Below are positions 14,247 through 23,614 of a DNA stretch of 64,000 nucleotides, one piece after another (positions within the stretch are counted from its first letter, which is position 1; each line of letters opens with the position of its first letter). Below the pieces are notes generated by a model. That model searched no databases and was not told the DNA's origin. It worked only from the letters and a program-made list of their open reading frames with translations. Source of the DNA: Telmatobacter sp. DSM 110680 (lineage in GTDB: Bacteria; Acidobacteriota; Terriglobia; Terriglobales; Acidobacteriaceae); the NCBI RefSeq assembly GCF_039994875.1, contig NZ_CP121196.1, positions 3,038,001 to 3,102,000 of the forward strand. The letters run 5' to 3'. The translations under genes were made by a program, and so were the position numbers.

Positions 14247-16547
14247 TCACTTTTCCGAAGAGTTGAACACGGTTTTGGCTACGCCTACATTATCGTGGCG
14301 ATCATAGACGCGCACCGTGATGAGGTGTTCTGCCGATTTGGCTTCGGTGGATTTGCCAGGAATCTGGACGTCGTAGTGTTCGCGCTTCGCATCAGAGAGC
14401 TTGCCGACTGGTTCGATGTATTGCCATGCGCCGGCGTCGATTGCGTACTCGGCATGGGTAATGGGAGAGGCCGCATCTTCGGCGTCGAAGGTTACGTGCA
14501 CGGGGGCAGGGCAGGGAGCCTGCGCGCATTTCGCAAGCGCCTCTTCAGCATGCAGAGCAGAGACGACTGGAGGCGTGGTGTCGATTTCGAAGCGGTCACT
14601 TTCCCTGGCGCCGGTGAGCGCTTCGCCGGGTGTGTGCGAGGGTGAATCGGACGCGATCACTTTGACGCGATATCCGCCATCGGGAATGAGCGCGGCGTCG
14701 AAGCTGTAAGCCTTGTCGGTGATGCCGTCTTTCAGAAGATGCCAATCTTGCTCACCGTCGCCGCGCAGGAAGAGCGAGTAGACGAGGTCGTCTCCATTTT
14801 CATCGTGGGCGGCCCAGCGGACGGTGACGGCGGTGCGATCCTTAATGGCGGGTAGAGGAGTGTTGGCGGTACCGCTTTCGACGGGTACGACGAGTTGCTG
14901 GTTGGCGGATGGAAAGCTGATGTTTATGTTCTGCGGGGAATTGCTGGCGTTTTGCGCGTTGAGGCGCGCGCCGGGTGCGACGACTAGATCGTCGATCTCG
15001 GGCGCGGCATTGACGGGCAGGTAGTTGACGGCGACGCTGCCGAGTCTGCCTCCGGAATGGAGGACGGCTTTCCATTGAAGGAAGCGGCCGGAGGGCGATT
15101 GCACGGCACCGTCCTTGAGAGGCTGCCAATCAGACCAACCCCAGTCGCCATGGCCGCGTGCGGGCTGTTCGACGTTGCCGGTGCGGGTGAGGATTTCGTA
15201 GTTTGCGGAGTCGGGATCGATCTCTATGCGGCCGAAGCGCGCGAATGCACCCGCGTCCAGCACGTCGCTGGCGTATTCATGCTTTTCCGATTTGCCGAGC
15301 GTGTAGAGCTTGCCGGTGTTGCCGGTGCCGATGAAGAGACTATTGGTTCCAGTGCTGGAAGCGGCGACTGCGCTTAGGCCCTGTTGCGCCTCAACGTGCG
15401 CGATGTCGGCGTAGTCGCCGTTTTCCTGGATACGGACGATGTGTCCGCGATTGCCGCTGACGGCGAGCACGCCATTGGATTGCGCGGCGAGTGCGTAGAC
15501 AATGTCGTCTTTGCTGGACCAGATTTTGCGCGGAGCCTGGTCTTCGACCAGAGCGTAGATCTCAGTGCCCTCGGGGGTGGAACTGCTGGCGTTCGCTGCT
15601 TGAAGCGAACCGGGCTGGACGATGGTGAAGCTGATGGATCCAACGCCCTGCACGGGAAGCGGGGGAAGAGGATTGCGGCTCTTGTCTCCAACGCTGGCGG
15701 CGAAGATGGTGCCGTTGGCGGCGACTGCGACGGAGGTAATTTCGCGGCGTGGCGCTTCAAAAAGCACGTAGCCTTTGCCCTGGGGGCTAATGCGATAGAC
15801 GAGGCCGGAACCGTCAGAGCCGGCGATTAGATTTCCTTTGGCATCCCAGGCAAGTGAGCGAATATGCTGTTCGTCGCTCTTGAAGAATGTCTGTGGGGTG
15901 GCACCGGGGTTGGAGGGATCGACACGGTAGATGGTTCCGGGGCCGCCGGTGGCGATGTAGAGTTTGCCGGCGGCGTCGAAGGTCATGTCCCAGATGTAGT
16001 GCGATCTCGATTCACGTTTTGTATTTGTGCTGCTGTCGCTTGAGGGGTCATCGATTTTGTCGGCGTCGAAGATGAGCTTTGCGGTGGACTCGTCCTGTTT
16101 GGTGGTTGCGCTCGGATTGAGTTTGTAAACCCTGCCGCCGGGAACAGTGGCGGCGTAAAGCGAACCATCGGGACCGATGCGGACTACCTGCACGCTCACG
16201 TCATGCGATTCGAAGAGCGTGAAAGGCTTGCCATCTTTCTGCGGAGTGGAGCGCAGCACGGCTGCAGGGGCGCCGGTGCCGAGATAGGGTGTTCCAGTCT
16301 TGTCCACTGCGACTGACCAGACAAACGTGGAAGGAGTGGTGAGGATTTCGGCCAGGCCAGGGCCTTCGCGGAGGTAGCCGCTGCTGCCGATGGCGACGCC
16401 CTGCGGCGTACCTTTTTCAAATTCATCTACGCGCGATTGGGACCAGAGGTGAGTTCCCTGGGCATGCGATTGCATCGACGCGACAGCGAACGCAAGGACG
16501 GCCAATTGGGATAAGTGGCGGAAGGAAGGGGATTTTGCAGAAACCAT
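14247..16547 (-). CDS. Large secreted beta-propeller protein
   Basis: A 766-aa protein with a signal peptide (ends SMQSHAQ). The first ~430 residues contain repeated propeller blades such as DAAGKLYIATGGPGTIYRVD and DAKGNLIAGSDGSGLVYRIS. The C-terminal 300 residues look like fibronectin or Ig-like sandwiches (AVTVRWAAHDENGDDLVYSL). Acidobacterial proteins of this layout are annotated as WD40-like or hypothetical. It is probably periplasmic or outer-surface. Being followed by a LolC/E-like permease suggests a link to lipoprotein traffic, although this protein has no obvious lipobox. Confidence 0.75.
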   Translation of the reverse strand: MVSAKSPSFRHLSQLAVLAFAVASMQSHAQGTHLWSQSRVDEFEKGTPQGVAIGSSGYLREGPGLAEILTTPSTFVWSVAVDKTGTPYLGTGAPAAVLRSTPQKDGKPFTLFESHDVSVQVVRIGPDGSLYAATVPGGRVYKLNPSATTKQDESTAKLIFDADKIDDPSSDSSTNTKRESRSHYIWDMTFDAAGKLYIATGGPGTIYRVDPSNPGATPQTFFKSDEQHIRSLAWDAKGNLIAGSDGSGLVYRISPQGKGYVLFEAPRREITSVAVAANGTIFAASVGDKSRNPLPPLPVQGVGSISFTIVQPGSLQAANASSSTPEGTEIYALVEDQAPRKIWSSKDDIVYALAAQSNGVLAVSGNRGHIVRIQENGDYADIAHVEAQQGLSAVAASSTGTNSLFIGTGNTGKLYTLGKSEKHEYASDVLDAGAFARFGRIEIDPDSANYEILTRTGNVEQPARGHGDWGWSDWQPLKDGAVQSPSGRFLQWKAVLHSGGRLGSVAVNYLPVNAAPEIDDLVVAPGARLNAQNASNSPQNINISFPSANQQLVVPVESGTANTPLPAIKDRTAVTVRWAAHDENGDDLVYSLFLRGDGEQDWHLLKDGITDKAYSFDAALIPDGGYRVKVIASDSPSHTPGEALTGARESDRFEIDTTPPVVSALHAEEALAKCAQAPCPAPVHVTFDAEDAASPITHAEYAIDAGAWQYIEPVGKLSDAKREHYDVQIPGKSTEAKSAEHLITVRVYDRHDNVGVAKTVFNSSEK

Positions 16548-16606
16548 TCTGAAGTCGAGTCTACTAAAGATGGTTGGCGGGTCGCATTCCGCATTTATGC
16601 ATGCTG

Positions 16607-17005
16607 CTATGCGCCGCTGCGGAACTGGATGATGCGGCGGCGGTCGCGTTTGGAAGGGCGACCTTCGGGCAGGGGAGCGTATTGTTGCATGGCTTTGCGT
16701 TCGGCGGCTTCGCGCTGGCGTTTTTCTTTGCTGTCTTCGGTTTCGCGGTAGAGGGCCTGCGCGATGGCGGCCGGACCTCGCATTTCGCTCAACTGGAGAA
16801 CTTCAACGTGGAATTCGCCGCCTTCGTTTTTGATTCGGAGCATGTCGCCGATGCGGACATCGCGTGCAGGCTTGGCTTCAATCTCATTGGAATGGATGCG
16901 TCCCAGATCGCAGGCCTTGGAGGCGAGGGCGCGGGTTTTGAAGAAGCGCGCCGCCCAGAGCCACTTGTCGATGCGCACGGAATTTTTGGTTGACGGGGGC
17001 GGCAC
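16607..17005 (-). CDS. hslR: Hsp15-like S4-domain RNA-binding protein
   Basis: A 132-aa protein with an N-terminal S4 domain (VRIDKWLWAARFFKTRALAS) and a basic C-terminal tail (EGRPSKRDRRRIIQ). This matches Hsp15/HslR, which rescues stalled 50S subunits carrying peptidyl-tRNA. The length is the family norm. The start is GTG 17005. It lies 18 bp downstream of the 98-aa gene and is likely co-transcribed. Confidence 0.85.
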   Translation of the reverse strand: MPPPSTKNSVRIDKWLWAARFFKTRALASKACDLGRIHSNEIEAKPARDVRIGDMLRIKNEGGEFHVEVLQLSEMRGPAAIAQALYRETEDSKEKRQREAAERKAMQQYAPLPEGRPSKRDRRRIIQFRSGA

Positions 17006-17023
17006 GATGTCTCGCGGAGGACT

Positions 17024-17320
17024 TTATGATTCCGTGGGTGGAGTTTTCCAGACGTAAAGGAATCCGGTATCGCTGGAGGTGGAGACTTCGATGCCCTTTT
17101 GCCGAGTGGCACGATTCAGCGCCGAGCGGATGTTTTCTTTGGAGTCCGGCAATGCCTCGAGCGGAATCTTGAGAGCGCGGCCGGATTCGAGCTGCTCGAG
17201 GTCGCTTAACAACTGACCCACAATTCTCTTGTGTTTACCGTCCCGCCCTTTCGGGACGTCGGACTGATCGATTGATTCGTATCTTATGTGTGCTGCGTCT
17301 GGATTGGCGTTGGTCGCCAT
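17024..17320 (-). CDS. Hypothetical 98-aa protein
   Basis: A soluble, charged 98-aa protein of unknown family. The core KHKRIVGQLLSDLEQLESGR with a later SALNRATRQKGIEVSTSSD suggests a small alpha/beta fold. First gene of a two-gene unit with Hsp15. Its upstream region (17321-17593) is shared with the divergent response regulator and contains no other convincing gene. Confidence 0.6.
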   Translation of the reverse strand: MATNANPDAAHIRYESIDQSDVPKGRDGKHKRIVGQLLSDLEQLESGRALKIPLEALPDSKENIRSALNRATRQKGIEVSTSSDTGFLYVWKTPPTES

Positions 17321-17593
17321 CGGGTTCCCTCGCGGATGATATTTTTTCTCTCCACGCCGTTCGGGAGACGCGCCCTTAACGTATGGCTAATTCTGCGCAA
17401 AACTATCCTTATATTACGGCGATACTATTAGTCAAGATGCAAGCCGAAAAGATATGGATGCCTCTGGCTGAATCTGGCCGTATTCTGGTGGCCCTCTATA
17501 ACTCACGAAGTTATAAGCGTTTAGGGCGTAAAGGCAAAGAGATACCCCGTATCGGGGAAATTCTGGTAGGGTATTTCGAGAGGTGAAGACCAA

Positions 17594-18058
17594 GTGAGCA
17601 AGAACAAGAATTTCCCCACTGTTCCGCTCAAGGAAGTTCCCGCGCACATCGAGGAAAACAGGGCCGGAGGACACCGGCCGATGGTGCTTGTGGTGGACGA
17701 TGAGAGCGTGATTGCCGATACGCTGGCCGAGATTCTTTCGCGCAGCGGCTACAACGCAACGGCGGAGTACGACGGAGACAGTGCGCTGGAGACGGCGCTG
17801 ATGTCGCCGCCGGAGATGCTGATCACTGACGTGGTTTTGCCGGGCATGACCGGCATTGAACTCGCAATCACGATTCGTCGGATCTTTCCTGATTGCAAGA
17901 TTATCCTTTTCTCCGGGCAGGCTTCGACGGCCGATCTGCTGGCCAGTGCACGCGCGGACGGGCATCAGTTTACGCTGCTGAACAAGCCGCTTCATCCGCA
18001 GGATCTTTTGCAGCGGGTGTCTGAAGGTTTGAAGCCGCACAAGCAGGTTCACGTTTAG
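17594..18058 (+). CDS. Single-domain response regulator
   Basis: A 154-aa protein. After a 28-residue leader comes one receiver domain with VLVVDDESV, phospho-Asp in LITDVVLPGM and Lys in LLNKPLHP. No output domain is present, so it acts through protein contact or as a phosphate sink. Start GTG 17594 with GAGGTGA upstream. No kinase is adjacent. It ends before a strong terminator. Confidence 0.85.
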   Translation: MSKNKNFPTVPLKEVPAHIEENRAGGHRPMVLVVDDESVIADTLAEILSRSGYNATAEYDGDSALETALMSPPEMLITDVVLPGMTGIELAITIRRIFPDCKIILFSGQASTADLLASARADGHQFTLLNKPLHPQDLLQRVSEGLKPHKQVHV

Positions 18059-18099
18059 CCTATTGCAGTAAGAGCGTAAACGCATCGCATGAAAACTCG

Positions 18100-18132
18100 A
18101 TGGGCGCCCTTTGAGGGCGCCCATTTGATTTT
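18100..18132. terminator. Bidirectional terminator between convergent genes
   Basis: Stem ATGGGCGCCCT / AGGGCGCCCAT with a TTG loop, followed by TTGATTTT on the plus side and CGAGTTTTC on the minus side. It sits between the response regulator and the convergent alcohol dehydrogenase. Confidence 0.85.
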
Positions 18133-18145
18133 GGTTGGAGAACGG

Positions 18146-19153
18146 TTAGTTGGAGAGGACGGCGCGGTAGCGCACTTTGTTCTTCTTCACCTTCTCGATG
18201 GCGTCGTTCGCCTTGGCCATCGAGAAAGCTTCCGTTGTGGCTTTGACGCCGTGGCGCGCGGCAACGTCGAGCATCTCGCGAATCTTTTGCGGACTGCCGA
18301 TGGGACTGCCGGTCACGGTGCGAATTCCTCCGATGAGCGGGAAGGCTTGCACCGACACTGGCGAGGGTGGCACGCCGACGAAGCACAAAGTTCCGGTGGG
18401 ACGAAGGGCCTGGATGTAGACGTTCCAGTCCTGATCGGCGTTGGCGGTATTCAAAATGAAGTCGAGCGAGCCAGCTACTTCTTTCATCGACTTCGATTCG
18501 CGTGAATGCACGAAGTGATGTGCGCCGAGAGCGCGGGCTTCTTCTTCCTTGCCAGTGGAGGTGGAGAAAGCGATGACCTCTGCTCCGAAGACGCGGGCGA
18601 ATTGAATGGCGATGTGTCCGAGGCCGCCAATTCCTACGACACCCACGCGGGAGGATGGATTGATGCCGTGGTCACGCATAGGGCTGTAGACGGTGATGCC
18701 GCCGCAGAGCAGCGGAGCAGCCTGTTCACTGGGCAGAGCACCTGGAATGCTCATTACGAAGCGCGAGTTGGCCCGGACGCTATTCGCATATCCGCCATTG
18801 CGGTGCACGCAGGTAGCTTCCAACGAGGCGCAGAGATTTTCGAGACCGCGGCTGCACCACTCGCATTCTCCACACGAGTTGGACTGCCAGCCGAGCCCGA
18901 CGCGCTCTCCAACCTTGAGAGAGCGAACGCGGGAGCCAACCGCAGTGATGGTGCCGATTATTTCGTGACCGGGGATAAATGGATATTGGCTAATGCCCCA
19001 GTCGTTAGAAATCAGATGAAGATCACTATGACAAATGCCGCAGTGGGTAATGCCGATTTCGACTTCCTGCATGCCCAGTTCTCCCGGGTCATAGCGGAAA
19101 GGCAAAAGCTCGGCGCCCGCTGCGTGAGCTGCCAGTCCTTGAATTAGGGCCAT
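18146..19153 (-). CDS. Zinc-dependent alcohol dehydrogenase (CAD/YahK-like)
   Basis: A 335-aa medium-chain dehydrogenase. Catalytic-zinc ligands are visible at Cys38 (HCGICHSDLH) and His63-Glu64 (PGHE). Structural-zinc Cys are at 94, 97, 100 and 108. The Rossmann loop is VGIGGLGHIA. The pattern matches NAD(P)-dependent cinnamyl-alcohol/YahK-type aldehyde reductases, which reduce a broad range of aldehydes. A 9-bp inverted repeat lies about 50-85 bp upstream. Confidence 0.88.
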   Translation of the reverse strand: MALIQGLAAHAAGAELLPFRYDPGELGMQEVEIGITHCGICHSDLHLISNDWGISQYPFIPGHEIIGTITAVGSRVRSLKVGERVGLGWQSNSCGECEWCSRGLENLCASLEATCVHRNGGYANSVRANSRFVMSIPGALPSEQAAPLLCGGITVYSPMRDHGINPSSRVGVVGIGGLGHIAIQFARVFGAEVIAFSTSTGKEEEARALGAHHFVHSRESKSMKEVAGSLDFILNTANADQDWNVYIQALRPTGTLCFVGVPPSPVSVQAFPLIGGIRTVTGSPIGSPQKIREMLDVAARHGVKATTEAFSMAKANDAIEKVKKNKVRYRAVLSN

Positions 19154-19201
19154 GTCGTTCCGCAGTCCTCGCTGGGGGTTGGCAAAAAAGGGGCCGGATT
19201 T

Positions 19202-19239
19202 CAGCGCATAACGCGTGCGACAGATTTGCGTATGCGCTG
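19202..19239. promoter_or_regulatory. Inverted repeat upstream of the alcohol dehydrogenase
   Basis: CAGCGCATA and TATGCGCTG form a perfect 9-bp inverted repeat with a 20-bp spacer. It lies between the S55-peptidase stop and the dehydrogenase start on the same strand. It could be a terminator hairpin (no T run follows) or a regulator site for the dehydrogenase. Confidence 0.45.
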
Positions 19240-19249
19240 CAGGATAAGT

Positions 19250-21199
19250 CTAATCTAAACCGCCGCCCGACTCGATGTGCAGATTGAGGATTTGAAATCC
19301 GCTGAGCACGCCGCCTGCCGACGCTTGGCCTGCGACTACCGCGGATTCGCCGTTGAGAGTTACGTCCTTGGCTGTCCGCATGGGCTCAAGTGCATTGGCC
19401 ATCGACAAAGGCAACGTGGAGAGCGTTTGTCCGTTGACGCCGGCTTGTGCCTCGGGCAGTAGAAGACTGACGAAGATGCGATCGGCAGGATGTTGACTTC
19501 GCGCTTCAGCGAGGGCGGTTTCGAGATCGATGGTGCGATTGGAGATTCGCGGCTGATTCAATGCGCGATCGAGAGTGCCGGCATCGGATACGAGCATTCG
19601 CACATTTCCCGTAGCAATGCCTGGAGGCAGCTTAACGGGAATGCGGATGTTGCGCTCGGGCTGTTGCCAGGGACGAACAGTTGCCTCGACAAGAATAGTG
19701 TCGCCGGCGTGAACGATGTTGCTGGAGTCGATACGCGCGGTCTCAAGTTCGACCTGAGCGCGGCGCGGAATCGAGTCGACGTCGAGGTTGATCGCTTTGA
19801 TCGCGCCCTGACGTGCTCCGTTGGCGTAGAGCACTGCGAAGCTCTGGTCAGTCTGCATCGCAGCGGACAGTTGGGCGGGGATCTGATCTCCCGCCGGCGC
19901 CCAGATGTCGACCGGGGATGCGGGATAGCCTTCGATGTTAACGCTGCCAGTCACGTGATAACTGGTTTCAGCGCTGCTTTGATTATTTTCGATCAGAGAG
20001 TCGTAGAGAGAGACGAGGAGTGCCTGGGGAGTGAGCGAAGGCAAATCGACAACTTCGATGTTTAATTTGCGGTCAGCTCCTTCGCCATGAACTGTGATAT
20101 GAACGGGGATCATGTGGGGCTTGGCGCGGAGCACGCCGCGGATTGCGGAGTTTCGATCTTCAGTAAACGTGCCGATGGGATCACCGGTGTTGATGATCTT
20201 GAATGCGTTGAGAGGCGATGCAAGAGTCTCCACTACTTCAGCGGTGGTCATGGGAAGAGAGACGGTGCCAGCCTGGAGGATGGGATGTCCGCACGCGAGG
20301 AGCTGGGTGGGGTCGACGTAGGTGACGGTGCAGGTGGCGGAGACCTCAAGATCTCCGCGAACGAGTTGGGCGCTGACTGCGGAGCCTGGAACTACGCTGG
20401 CGACGGCGGAAGGCGAGATCGCCCCGAAGGAGCCGTCAGTATCTGTCTTGGACGACCCGCTGCCGCCGCCGGCTGCGACGATGTCGAGCCCGGTGCCGGC
20501 CATTTCCTTTTGCCAGAGCCGGACGGCTTCCGGGCGGAACCCGCTCATTACGAGCGGAGTTTCCATGGCTTGAAACTCCATGCCTATCGAAGAAGACGCG
20601 TTCTGCTTTTGCGTGGATGATGACAGCGTTGGTGCTGAGGCCCACTGCGTATTGACGGGCAAATCTTTGACTTCGAGCATTTGCTCGATCGGGGTTATGC
20701 CGGCAATGGGGTCCTTGGCAAATTGGCCGATGCGGTAAGAGAGGGAGCCGAGAAGCTTGTTGCCGATGTAGACCGGGCTACCGCTCATTCCCGCGACAAC
20801 TCCAGTATATTCGGGCTTGGCGCCGCGGAGCCTGGCGAGGATCATGTCCTGGCCGGGGCCGCGTGCACCGCGAAGCACGCCAAGGATTTCGACCTGCATG
20901 GGTTCGGGACTGGTGCCAGTGAATACCGTCCAGGCCGTAGCCATTTGACCTCGATGCAACTGGTTGAGGGGGTAGAAGCCGGCTCCGGAGGGTGGGGGGG
21001 AGGGGGGTGGAGCGGAATCCTGCGCTGGGACGCAAACCGAGAGGGATGCGGCAAGCACGGATACTTCGACCGTCCGGGCGATTATTTGAACAATCGTTCG
21101 GTTCCGCGGCGAGATTGCCTTATGGCAGGGTTTCACGTCTATAAGATTAAACCGGAGCGGCATTGGACCGTTAGGCGGCAATTCTGGTTTGTATTCCAT
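19250..21199 (-). CDS. SpoIVB-type (S55) peptidase-domain protein, exported
   Basis: A 649-aa protein with an N-terminal hydrophobic export segment (about 35-60, ending VCVPAQ). A SpoIVB/S55 peptidase domain follows at about 70-330, with the nucleophile Ser in GVVAGMSGSPVY and LLACGHPILQAG later. The C-terminal half looks like beta-rich repeats. SpoIVB is a sporulation signalling protease in Bacillus; this organism shows no sign of sporulation, so another envelope signalling or processing role is likely. The start could be the Met at 21163 instead of 21199. Divergent from the VWA protein. Confidence 0.8.
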   Translation of the reverse strand: MEYKPELPPNGPMPLRFNLIDVKPCHKAISPRNRTIVQIIARTVEVSVLAASLSVCVPAQDSAPPPSPPPSGAGFYPLNQLHRGQMATAWTVFTGTSPEPMQVEILGVLRGARGPGQDMILARLRGAKPEYTGVVAGMSGSPVYIGNKLLGSLSYRIGQFAKDPIAGITPIEQMLEVKDLPVNTQWASAPTLSSSTQKQNASSSIGMEFQAMETPLVMSGFRPEAVRLWQKEMAGTGLDIVAAGGGSGSSKTDTDGSFGAISPSAVASVVPGSAVSAQLVRGDLEVSATCTVTYVDPTQLLACGHPILQAGTVSLPMTTAEVVETLASPLNAFKIINTGDPIGTFTEDRNSAIRGVLRAKPHMIPVHITVHGEGADRKLNIEVVDLPSLTPQALLVSLYDSLIENNQSSAETSYHVTGSVNIEGYPASPVDIWAPAGDQIPAQLSAAMQTDQSFAVLYANGARQGAIKAINLDVDSIPRRAQVELETARIDSSNIVHAGDTILVEATVRPWQQPERNIRIPVKLPPGIATGNVRMLVSDAGTLDRALNQPRISNRTIDLETALAEARSQHPADRIFVSLLLPEAQAGVNGQTLSTLPLSMANALEPMRTAKDVTLNGESAVVAGQASAGGVLSGFQILNLHIESGGGLD

Positions 21200-21303
21200 C
21201 CGCTAAGGTTTTGACGCTCAGATTGAAAGGTTGTTTCATCGGATGGGCTGCTTTGCTTGCCGATTGCTTTGGGCAGTCCCTATGCTGTGAACACAGAGGC
21301 CTT

Positions 21304-22530
21304 ATGCCAATGATTTATTCGTTCAGCTCTTCCCGTTGCCGTTTTGCTTCATTCTCATTGCTGGCAGCCTTGGCGCTGGGGCCGCTGGCCATTGCGCAGA
21401 GCACGCCTCCGGCCCAACAGACGCCGCCAGCGCAACAGACTCCGCCGACGCAACAGCCCGACCAGACATCGCCCGATGCAGGCGGGCCCGGCGGCGACAC
21501 CGGTCCAGTTGCTCTGCCCAAAAAGAAAGATAAGCCAGATGAAGCGCCAGTACCAGCCGCTCCGGCGGAACCTAAGTTCAAGAATCCTGAGGGAGCCGGG
21601 GATTATTCGTTGCGCGTCGATGTCCCTGAAGTCACGGTAGACGTAGGCGTGTTGCTGGAGAAGACGGGCCAGTTCGTCCCTGGTTTGAAGCCTGCGAATT
21701 TCAAGGTGTATGAGAACGGCGTGGAGCAGAAGGTTACGGGATTCAAGCGCGTAGAGGCGCCGATAACGGCGCTGATGCTGTGCGAGTTTGCGAATAGCAA
21801 TTTCACCTACAGCTTTCTCTATGACATGCGCAATGCCGCGTGGTCGTTTGCCCAGCAACTGCGGCCGCAGGACTACGTAGCGCTGATGACGTTCGACATG
21901 CGCACGCAGATCTGGCTGGATTTCACGCAGGACAAACGGCAGCTTTTGAACGCGATTCAGTCGCTGGTGATTCCGGGATTTTCGGAACGGAACCTGTTCG
22001 ATGCGTTATATGAAGCGGAAGACCGGTTGAGCCGCATCGAGGGGCACAAGTACATCATTCTGATTGCATCCGGACGCGACACTTTTTCGAAGCTGACGCT
22101 GGACAAGATTTATCAGAAGGTGAAGACGACGCCGGACATTACGATTTTTGCAATTTCGACTGGCGGCGCGATGCGCGCCATGACTGAAGGCGGCGGAGGA
22201 ATGAACCAGCAGATGCGCGACATCGACTATCTGCAGGCCGATAACGAGATGAAGACCTTCGCAAGGATGACTGGAGGCATGTGGTTCAGCCCCCGGTTCG
22301 TAGGTGAGATGCCAGACATTTTTGCGGACATCAACAAGGCTATCCGTTCAAAGTATGAACTGGTATATCACCCCAGCGATGCCAAGCAGGACGGGACCTA
22401 TCGCAAACTGCGCGTTGAGTTGGTGGACGATGAAGGAAAGCCGCTGCGCTTCCAGGATGAGAAGCACAAGCAGTTGAAGTATGAAATCATCGCGCGCGAC
22501 GGCTATCGGGCGAAGCAGGAAGTGGAGTAA
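21304..22530 (+). CDS. VWFA-related secreted protein with degenerate MIDAS
   Basis: A 408-aa protein with a signal peptide (to AIAQS), then a low-complexity linker with an 18-bp tandem repeat encoding PPAQQT-like units. A VWFA-related domain follows (about 100-400). The usual metal-binding DxSxS is replaced by EFANS at 161-165, so metal-dependent adhesion is doubtful. FKVYENGVEQKVTGF and YELVYHPSD are typical of the acidobacterial VWFA-related family. Start ATG 21304 follows AGAGG. Function unknown; probably periplasmic or surface. Confidence 0.8.
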   Translation: MPMIYSFSSSRCRFASFSLLAALALGPLAIAQSTPPAQQTPPAQQTPPTQQPDQTSPDAGGPGGDTGPVALPKKKDKPDEAPVPAAPAEPKFKNPEGAGDYSLRVDVPEVTVDVGVLLEKTGQFVPGLKPANFKVYENGVEQKVTGFKRVEAPITALMLCEFANSNFTYSFLYDMRNAAWSFAQQLRPQDYVALMTFDMRTQIWLDFTQDKRQLLNAIQSLVIPGFSERNLFDALYEAEDRLSRIEGHKYIILIASGRDTFSKLTLDKIYQKVKTTPDITIFAISTGGAMRAMTEGGGGMNQQMRDIDYLQADNEMKTFARMTGGMWFSPRFVGEMPDIFADINKAIRSKYELVYHPSDAKQDGTYRKLRVELVDDEGKPLRFQDEKHKQLKYEIIARDGYRAKQEVE

Positions 22531-22543
22531 AGGCTCGCGAAGG

Positions 22544-22579
22544 AAGCAAGCGACAGACGAATGGCTGCCGCTTGCTTTT
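22544..22579 (+). terminator. Terminator after the VWA gene
   Basis: Stem AAGCAAGCG / CGCTTGCTT with a 16-base loop and a T tract, 13 bases beyond the VWA stop codon. Confidence 0.7.
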
Positions 22580-22602
22580 GGAGGGAGACGGGCAACTACG
22601 CT

Positions 22603-22875
22603 TTATTTGAACTGGTTGAAGATGTCGTGGACGTAGTAGCCGATCACGAAAAGTGTGGCAACCACGGCTACGATTTCAGAGCCTTTGATCAAGGGTTGAA
22701 CTTTAGCGACCTTCGCTACGATGGCCTGCTGCGCCGTCCGCTCGTGACTAAAGGAATCGCCGAGAAAAATCTGGTCTTCCTCATCCCGAGACAGCCGGGA
22801 GCGATACAAGAACATGAGTGCCAGCACGATGATGGTGAGTCCCCAGATGGACCACATAACGGGAACGAAAGGCAT
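22603..22875 (-). CDS. Small two-span membrane protein
   Basis: A 90-aa protein with hydrophobic segments at about 6-24 (VMWSIWGLTIIVLALMFLY) and 66-84 (GSEIVAVVATLFVIGYYVHD), with a charged loop between. Family not recognised. Convergent with the VWA gene. Confidence 0.65.
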   Translation of the reverse strand: MPFVPVMWSIWGLTIIVLALMFLYRSRLSRDEEDQIFLGDSFSHERTAQQAIVAKVAKVQPLIKGSEIVAVVATLFVIGYYVHDIFNQFK

Positions 22876-23210
22876 AACGTTTCCTCCAGCGATGATTCCA
22901 CCTCAGTTTTCGGCATTTCCAAGTTCGGTAGGCGCCGGATCGCGGTGGTTCTACGGCTGAAAGCATAGCCCCGAACGATATGTGAATCCCGTGACACGAA
23001 TCACAGGTAATTCGGACAGCGTCGATGGGGTTGGAAAGCTGAATTTGTTGATGACACAGCGATTAGCGGTCGGGGGCGCTTGCGGTCTCTTCGCGACTTT
23101 TGGCTATCCAGTTGCATCCAATGGGATACATGGACGAATGGGCCTTGTGCCGCTCTACAAGGGGCAGTACAGTACCATCTAAGAAGACCTTTGCAGGACT
23201 GGGAGAAAAC

Positions 23211-23591
23211 ATGGCGACTACAACCACTACACCGGAAACAACCACGCAGGGTACAGAAAAGAAGGCACCCCTTATTCTGACGCCGCAAGCAATTGCCAAG
23301 GTGCGTGAGATCATGGCTACCCAGGATCCGCTTCCCGCTGGACTGCGCATCGGCGTGGTGGGTGGTGGCTGCTCGGGCTTCCAGTACTCGATGGCCTTTG
23401 AGAACCAGGCCGGGATGATGGACAAGGTCTTCAAGTTTGACGACCTCAGTGTTTATGTCGATGCCACCTCCCTGATGTACCTGAACGGATGCATCGTGGA
23501 TTATGTGGAGACGCTGGAGGCGGCCGGCTTCAAATTTGAGAATCCCCAAGTGAAGTCGACCTGCGGTTGCGGATCGTCGTTCAGCGTGTAA
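23211..23591 (+). CDS. HesB/IscA/ErpA-type iron-sulfur cluster carrier
   Basis: A 126-aa A-type Fe-S carrier with the three conserved cysteines: Cys54 in GGGCSGFQY and Cys118/Cys120 in TCGCGSSF. It would accept a cluster from the scaffold and pass it to apo-enzymes. A Thr-rich N-terminal extension of about 20 residues precedes the domain. The start at ATG 23211 has GGGAG upstream; an open frame back to 23100 lacks a site. No isc or suf genes are in the window. RimO and MqnA-pathway radical enzymes elsewhere would be clients in principle. Confidence 0.9.
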   Translation: MATTTTTPETTTQGTEKKAPLILTPQAIAKVREIMATQDPLPAGLRIGVVGGGCSGFQYSMAFENQAGMMDKVFKFDDLSVYVDATSLMYLNGCIVDYVETLEAAGFKFENPQVKSTCGCGSSFSV

Positions 23592-23614
23592 AGCGCATTC
23601 CGGTTGAAGCATTA

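Noticed and set aside
17383-17586. A 67-codon plus-strand frame before the response regulator
   Set aside because: No ribosome site and no recognisable features; it lies in the promoter gap of two divergent genes.
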